Below are positions 59,893 through 64,000 of a DNA stretch of 64,000 nucleotides, one piece after another (position 1 is the stretch's first letter; each line of letters begins with the position of its first letter). The notes under the pieces were generated by a model. That model had not been told where the DNA came from. It ran no database searches and was given only the letters and a program-made list of their open reading frames with translations. A program made the position numbers and the translations under genes. Source of the DNA: an uncultured Collinsella sp. (GTDB taxonomy: Bacteria; Actinomycetota; Coriobacteriia; Coriobacteriales; Coriobacteriaceae); assembly GCA_900768265.1 (NCBI GenBank), contig CAAGCF010000007.1, positions 19,368 through 83,367 of the forward strand. The letters run 5' to 3'.

Positions 59893-61278
59893 ATGACGGA
59901 TCGGGAAGCGCCCGAGCGCGCGCATGTGACGGCCGACGATATCGAGGCCTCCAACGACCTTATCGACTTTATCGAGGCATGCCCCAGCATGTTCCATACG
60001 GCAGCGACCATTATGGCCGAACTCGACGAGGCGGGCTTTACCTACCTGCCCGAGAACGCAGCGTGGGACATCGAGCCGGGCGGGCGTTATTACACGCAGC
60101 GTAACACCTCGAGCGTCGTTGCCTTTAAGGTGGGCGAAGACCTGGCCGCTACGTGGGGCGAGGACGGCGTTGCCGGCGACTATCATTTTCAACTCACGGC
60201 GTCACACAGCGATTCGCCGACGTTTAAGGTTAAGGCCGTGCCCGAGCTCGACGGCGCGGGCGAGACGCTGCGCCTGAACACCGAGGCCTACGGCGGCATG
60301 ATCGACTACACCTGGTTCGATCGCCCGCTGGCACTTGCGGGCCGCGTGCTGGTGCGCGAGGGCGACCGTATCGAGAGCCGCTTGCTCGCTACCGAGCGCG
60401 AAGTTGCCATTATCCCGAGCCTTGCCATCCATATGAATCGTGGCGTTAACGAGGGCTTTGCGCCCAACCGAGCTGTCGACCTGTGCCCGCTCATCAGCGC
60501 CGGTGACCTTAAGCAGGGAGATTTTGACGCCCTGATCGCCGACGAACTGGACGTTGAGCCCGAGCAGATTCTGGGCCGCGATCTGTTCCTGGTCAACCGC
60601 CAGGATGCGCGCATTTGGGGCTGGGCCGACGAGTTTATCTCGACGCCCAAGCTCGACGACCTGGCCTGCGCCTACACCTCACTGCAGGCATTTTTGGGTG
60701 CCGAGAACGCGCACGACGTTTCGGTCTTCTGCTGCTTTGATAATGAGGAGGTTGGCTCCGAGACCAAGCAGGGCGCCATGTCGACGTTCTTGGCCGACGC
60801 GCTGCGCCGCATTAACGGATCGTTGGGCTTTGACGACGAGTCGTACCACCGCGCACTTGCCGCCTCGATGCTTGTAAGCTGCGACAATGCACATGCCGTG
60901 CACCCCAACCATGCCGAGAAGTGCGATGCCCGCAATCAGGTGGTACTCAACGGCGGCATCGTCATCAAGGAAGCCGCCAACCAGCACTACTGTACCGATG
61001 CCTTTAGCCGCGCGGTGTTCCAGGCCATCTGCGATGACGCCGACGTACCCACGCAGGCCTTCGCCAACAAGAGCGATATGGCCGGCGGATCCACGCTCGG
61101 CAATCTGTCCAATATGCAGGCGAGCATGCATGCCGTGGACGTGGGCCTGCCGCAATTGGCCATGCACTCGAGCTACGAGACCGGCGGCGTGCGCGACGTG
61201 ATGTACGCCATCCGCGCCCTCACCGCCTTCTACGAGCGTGACCTGACCATCAACGGCGCCGAAAGCGTGGAGCTCTAA
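59893..61278 (+). CDS. apeB: M18-family aminopeptidase
   Basis: A cytosolic zinc aminopeptidase (aspartyl/LAP4-like) that trims N-terminal residues of peptides. It is 461 residues. The metal- and active-site segments are TASHSDSPTFKVK, ISTPKLDDLACAY, CFDNEEVGSETKQG, VSCDNAHAVHPNH and AMHSSYETGGVRDV. The ATG at 59893 follows AAAGGGGAGA; the frame extends 50 codons upstream without homology. It is a lone gene ending at REP copy d. Confidence 0.94.
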   Translation: MTDREAPERAHVTADDIEASNDLIDFIEACPSMFHTAATIMAELDEAGFTYLPENAAWDIEPGGRYYTQRNTSSVVAFKVGEDLAATWGEDGVAGDYHFQLTASHSDSPTFKVKAVPELDGAGETLRLNTEAYGGMIDYTWFDRPLALAGRVLVREGDRIESRLLATEREVAIIPSLAIHMNRGVNEGFAPNRAVDLCPLISAGDLKQGDFDALIADELDVEPEQILGRDLFLVNRQDARIWGWADEFISTPKLDDLACAYTSLQAFLGAENAHDVSVFCCFDNEEVGSETKQGAMSTFLADALRRINGSLGFDDESYHRALAASMLVSCDNAHAVHPNHAEKCDARNQVVLNGGIVIKEAANQHYCTDAFSRAVFQAICDDADVPTQAFANKSDMAGGSTLGNLSNMQASMHAVDVGLPQLAMHSSYETGGVRDVMYAIRALTAFYERDLTINGAESVEL

Positions 61279-61280
61279 AA

Positions 61281-61319
61281 CCTGCCAAAAAGGGACAGGT
61301 TCATTTTGGCAGGTTTTAT
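61281..61319 (+). repeat. REP-like hairpin, copy d, terminator of apeB
   Basis: CCTGCCAAAA (61281-61290), AGGGACAGGTTCA, TTTTGGCAGG (61304-61313), TTTTAT. It starts 2 nt after the stop. Confidence 0.85.
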
Positions 61320-61339
61320 CTGGGCAAATGTCGCAATGC

Positions 61340-61535
61340 CAACAACTGGACAGAATTGTTAAGACACCGCAGGTTGAGCAAGCGTCAGCGAGCGATGTCC
61401 AGAGCGAACAAGTTGGCATGAAAAAGGCAAGGCATAGACCTTCTGGTCATGCCTTGCCTTTTGAATGACAAATTGTCGCTCTGGGCGGCGCGCAGTGTCG
61501 ACCGGTCCGCCGTTCGTTAGAACGGCGGAACCTAA
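61340..61535 (-). repeat. Mobile structured element family 2, copy 2 (inverted)
   Basis: The core 61397-61501 is the reverse complement of 14871-14975 with two differences in 105 bp. On minus it is preceded by the hairpin CCGCCGTTC-TAAC-GAACGGCGG and GGTCGAC, and followed by CGCTCGCTGACG and AACCTGCGG. Unlike copies 1 and 3, no gene ends just before it on its own strand. The rest of 61279-61657 shows no gene. Confidence 0.8.
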
Positions 61536-61657
61536 AGGTGCAGTATGCCTCGGCGGCTTTTTGTGTACAGAGTACGGCTAATGCTTATAAGTGCTTTACA
61601 TGCTTTACGTATCTACCATAGTATTTTATGATAGTTCTGAAGTACTAAGGAGGGGTT

Positions 61658-62038
61658 ATGACCACAACCGCCGCTCAGATCAACGTACGTCTCGATGTCG
61701 ATCTTAAAAGGAGTGGGGACGCCGCTTTCTCCAAGGCCGGTATGACGCCGAGCCAAGCGGTGCGAGCGCTCTGGCAGCTTGCAGCGTCGCTGGCCGATCG
61801 CCCCGGTGCGCTCGAGGATATCCTGCTGCCCAGTCGTGCCCGGGCGGAACAGCGCGAGCGCGAAAAGGCCGCCAAACGTAAGCTCGAGCTCATGGATCAG
61901 GGGTCGAAGCTGTTCGCTGCCGCTTGCTGTGAGTCGGGAATCGATATGGTCAAGGCCCAGCCATCGGACGACGAAGAGCTCAAACGGAATGCCTATGCGG
62001 ATCGCTATGGCGAGGAGATGAGCTGGCTCTATGAGTGA
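61658..62038 (+). CDS. RelB/DinJ-type antitoxin
   Basis: 126 residues. The N-terminus AAQINVRLDVDLKRSGDAAFSKAGMTPSQAVRALWQLAA is a ribbon-helix-helix antitoxin DNA-binding domain of the RelB/DinJ kind. A charged helical region (RARAEQREREKAAKRKLELM) and a C-terminal toxin-binding tail follow. The ATG at 61658 has a full AAGGAGG. It overlaps the PIN toxin gene by 8 nt, so they are translationally coupled. It likely represses its own promoter. Confidence 0.85.
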   Translation: MTTTAAQINVRLDVDLKRSGDAAFSKAGMTPSQAVRALWQLAASLADRPGALEDILLPSRARAEQREREKAAKRKLELMDQGSKLFAAACCESGIDMVKAQPSDDEELKRNAYADRYGEEMSWLYE

Positions 62039-62522
62039 GGCTCCAAAGCGCATCTTGGTTGACACCAACGTGTGGCTCGATTACTTCATTCCCTCACGAC
62101 GTGGTCGTTCGGTGGCGATTGAGTTTTTACGCGATGCATGCACGGCGCAGGTGGATTTGCTGTATGCGGCGACATCGTCCAAAGACCTGTTCTATTTGAT
62201 TTCAAGCGAACATAAGGCATGGTATCGGCGAGAGCACGGTTCACTTTCCCAGTATGCCGCTACGGCAGCGACTTCGCTTGCATGGGATTGTCTTAGCGTG
62301 CTGTCGCAGCTTGCCACGCCAGTGCCCTGTGACCTGAGCGATATATGGATGGCGAGCAGGCAGCGTGAGCTCCATAGCGATTACGAAGACGATTTAATCA
62401 TTGCGGCAGCGATACGCGCTCAAGCAGATCTACTGGTCACCAACGATGTCAAACTCTGTTCGCATGCGCCCGTCGCAGCAATGAGTGTAGAAGACGCAAA
62501 AAATTACTTAGCAACGCTCTAG
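62031..62522 (+). CDS. PIN-domain ribonuclease toxin
   Basis: 163 residues of the PIN fold (VapC-like). RILVDTNVWLDYFIPS carries the first metal-binding Asp, the SSKDLFYLISSEH segment lies mid-protein, and DYEDDLIIAAAIRAQADLLVTNDVKL holds the later acidic residues. It would cut RNA when freed from the upstream antitoxin. A RelB-type antitoxin usually pairs with RelE, and PIN toxins usually pair with VapB, so this is a mixed pair. ATG at 62031. Confidence 0.88.
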   Translation: MSEAPKRILVDTNVWLDYFIPSRRGRSVAIEFLRDACTAQVDLLYAATSSKDLFYLISSEHKAWYRREHGSLSQYAATAATSLAWDCLSVLSQLATPVPCDLSDIWMASRQRELHSDYEDDLIIAAAIRAQADLLVTNDVKLCSHAPVAAMSVEDAKNYLATL

Positions 62523-62542
62523 CAATTTGAAGATCCCGCAGG

Positions 62543-62756
62543 TCGAATAAAAGTCAGCGAATGCCCCCAGGCAGGGCCGCGCCAGCCAGTCCCTACAGGT
62601 CGAATAAAAGTCAGCGAGAGCCCGCCGTTTGAGCCAAGGTGCCGTGAAATGAAAAGGCGCTGACCTTCTGGTCGCGCCTTTGAAATTGAACGGCAGATTG
62701 GCCAAACGGCGGGCTCGCAGCGTCGACCGGTCCGCTGTTCGTTAGAACGGCGGAAC
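62543..62756 (-). repeat. Mobile structured element family 2, copy 3 (after the 2-hydroxyacid dehydrogenase)
   Basis: On the minus strand, starting 1 nt after the stop at 62758: hairpin CCGCCGTTC..GAACAGCGG, GGTCGACGCTGCG, outer arms GCGAGCCCGCCGTTTGGCCAA with a bulged complement, and inner AAAGGCGCGACC/GGTCAGCGCCTTT around AGAA. The tail has two direct copies of a 20-nt unit (AATAAAAGTCAGCGA..). The outer and inner arms differ from copies 1 and 2 while base pairing is kept. Confidence 0.75.
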
Positions 62757-62757
62757 C

Positions 62758-63693
62758 CTAATGCTCAATCCAGCAGCGCAGGGTCTCGCCAGCTTGCAAG
62801 TGGCGTAGGTTCTCCGCGGCGATGTCGACGACGTTGTTGAGCGTGGCGGCTAGGTGGAACCAGCCCGAGACGTGCGGTGTGATGAGCATGTTGGGCGCAT
62901 CCCACAGGGGGCTTGTCTCAGGCAGCGGCTCGGGGTCGGTGACGTCGACCGCGGCGCCGGCGAGATGTCCCGATTCCAGAGCGGCAACCAAGTCGTCGGC
63001 GACCACAAGATCGCCGCGGCCGCCGTTGGCAAAGAAGGCACCCGGTTTCATCGCGGCGAAGAACTCGGCGTTCGCCAGGCCGCGGGTCTCGGGTGTGCTC
63101 GGCATAAAGGATGCAACGATGTCAGCCTCGGCCAGGCGCTCGGGCAGGGCATCCATGCCGTCCATGTCCTCAAACACAATAGGGTAGACGAGTGGATGGC
63201 GCTTGATGCCGCGGACGTGTGCGCCCATGCTGCGGCAGAGCGTGGCAAAGTGGCCGCCGATATCGCCCGCGCCCAGCACCAGCACGTTGGCATTTTTGAG
63301 CGAGGTGACCGGGCCCAAGTCCTCCCAGCGATGCTCGCGCTGCAGGCCCTGGTAGCCGGGCAGGCGCTTCATCATTGACAGCACCATGGCAAACATGTGC
63401 TCGCTTACGGCCTGACCGTAGGCGCCGATCGAGCAAGACAGCTTGGCGTCAGCCGGCACGGTGCCAGCAGCAAGGTAGTCGTCATAGCCGGCGGTCTGCA
63501 ATTGCAACAGCTGGAGATGCTCGCATGCCGTGAGCATGTCAGGGTCGATGTTGCCCAGGATCACGTCGGCATCGGCGACCTGCTTGCGCGTGGCGGCGTC
63601 GGCGCTCGTGTAGATAAAGTCCTCGCCCGGAGCGCTCGACTCAAGAATTGCGCGATGACGGTCGTTGACGGGCAACAAAACCAGAATGTTCAC
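62758..63693 (-). CDS. D-isomer-specific 2-hydroxyacid dehydrogenase
   Basis: A 311-residue NAD(P)-dependent dehydrogenase interconverting 2-keto and 2-hydroxy acids. The substrate-binding part is LQLLQLQTAGYDDY. Rossmann motif VLVLGAGDIGGHFATLCRSMGAHV; catalytic Arg region NGGRGDLVV, Glu in DPEPLPETSPLW, His in TPHVSGWFHLA. The specific substrate (phosphoglycerate, glyoxylate or other) is not clear; there is no ACT domain, so it is not a typical SerA. The start is GTG at 63693 after AGAGGA. Confidence 0.9.
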   Translation of the reverse strand: MNILVLLPVNDRHRAILESSAPGEDFIYTSADAATRKQVADADVILGNIDPDMLTACEHLQLLQLQTAGYDDYLAAGTVPADAKLSCSIGAYGQAVSEHMFAMVLSMMKRLPGYQGLQREHRWEDLGPVTSLKNANVLVLGAGDIGGHFATLCRSMGAHVRGIKRHPLVYPIVFEDMDGMDALPERLAEADIVASFMPSTPETRGLANAEFFAAMKPGAFFANGGRGDLVVADDLVAALESGHLAGAAVDVTDPEPLPETSPLWDAPNMLITPHVSGWFHLAATLNNVVDIAAENLRHLQAGETLRCWIEH

Positions 63694-63713
63694 AAGCAGT
63701 CCTCTCCGCTCGA

Positions 63714-63751
63714 CCTACCAAAAAGGACAGATTTATTTTGGCAGGTTTTAT
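63714..63751 (+). repeat. REP-like hairpin, copy e
   Basis: CTACCAAAA, AGGACAGATTTA, TTTTGGCAGG (63736-63745), TTTTAT, then CAGGCAAAACG. The left arm is degenerate. It lies just upstream of the dehydrogenase start, on the opposite sense. Confidence 0.7.
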
Positions 63752-63764
63752 CAGGCAAAACGCT

Positions 63765-63816
63765 ATAAAAACGCCGGGCTTCGCGATGGTTAACATATCC
63801 ATCGTGAAGCCCGGCG
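63765..63816 (-). terminator. Intrinsic terminator of map
   Basis: The 18-bp near-perfect arms 63772-63789 and 63799-63816 (CGCCGGGCTTC..GAAGCCCGGCG) are followed by TTTTTATAG on the minus strand, 9 nt after the map stop. Confidence 0.9.
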
Positions 63817-63825
63817 CATCCGCGG

Positions 63826-64000
63826 CTACCAGCTCAGCAGCTCGTAGCCGTCCTCGGTCACCACGAGCTGTACCTCGCACTGGGCCGAATCGCTGCCGTC
63901 CTTGGTGCGCACGCACCAGCCGTCACCCTTGCTAATCTTGATATCAGGCGCTCCGGCATTGACCATGGGCTCGATGGTAAAGACCATGCCCGGAGCCATG
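63826..64000 (-). CDS. map: Methionine aminopeptidase type I, C-terminal part
   Basis: The last 57 residues of the enzyme that removes initiator Met from new proteins; the 5' part is beyond the window. [16 protein letters not shown] is the conserved MetAP segment whose Glu binds the metal pair. It ends [21 protein letters not shown], with the second metal-binding Glu in AQCE. The stop is TAG at 63826-63828. Confidence 0.93.
   Translation of the reverse strand, partial: MAPGMVFTIEPMVNAGAPDIKISKGDGWCVRTKDGSDSAQCEVQLVVTEDGYELLSW

Overview
The window is a GC-rich chromosomal segment with no rRNA, tRNA or CRISPR array. It looks like a fermentative, anaerobic gut actinobacterium of the Coriobacteriia, most like Collinsella. 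This is an inference from the gene set: pyruvate formate-lyase, Leloir galactose genes, a flavodiiron protein, ABC/FtsX exporters and flavin-linked surface redox proteins, together with codon use and repeat style. Both ends cut genes: a PfkB-family sugar kinase at the left and methionine aminopeptidase at the right.

Layout. 0-8.4 kb, sugar metabolism: PfkB-type kinase, galT-galK with a divergent LacI regulator and three shared operator copies, a flavodiiron O2/NO-detoxifying protein, a DeoR regulator and a class II aldolase. 9-15 kb: a MutT-Vsr fusion, an ABC/FtsX pair and DAHP synthase. 15.6-20.3 kb: a MarR-controlled heterodimeric ABC exporter. 20.3-25.5 kb: a pyruvate formate-lyase whose glycyl-radical domain is a separate 83-residue gene, then a DegV protein and the PFL activase. 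25.8-28.4 kb: serine hydrolase, MTA/SAH nucleosidase and EngB. 28.4-31.4 kb: a more AT-rich accessory island with a toxin-antitoxin-like pair, a zinc-ribbon membrane protein and an XRE regulator. 31.6-36.9 kb: thrB, thrC, lysC and asd of the aspartate/threonine pathway. 37.6-47 kb: Ogt, a ClC channel, a GyrI-like protein, a second ABC/FtsX pair, a membrane-anchored XRE regulator and phosphofructokinase. 47.2-59.6 kb, all on the minus strand: a flavin and electron-transfer locus. It holds a 1274-residue sortase-anchored FMN-domain protein, two more FMN-binding proteins, an Fe-S membrane protein, ApbE, a NusG-II protein and an ECF transporter made of two fused polypeptides (S-A and A-T). 59.9-64 kb: M18 aminopeptidase, a RelB/PIN toxin-antitoxin pair, a 2-hydroxyacid dehydrogenase and the end of map.

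The least expected feature is in the intergenic DNA. Most gaps hold long, often perfect, nested inverted repeats. Five of them (after fba, the PFL small subunit, thrB, asd and pfkA) share conserved hinge sequences and a covarying 4-bp helix. They sit 12-28 nt after a stop codon in the sense orientation, so they look like a structured 3'-UTR element family. A second family has a 105-bp core present in two nearly identical inverted copies 46.5 kb apart. A third is a set of short REP-like hairpins with a GGGACAGG core.

Together the genes describe sugar uptake into glycolysis (galactose route, aldolase, PfkA), anaerobic pyruvate cleavage by PFL, amino-acid biosynthesis, oxygen defence, and a possible extracytoplasmic flavin-based electron outlet.
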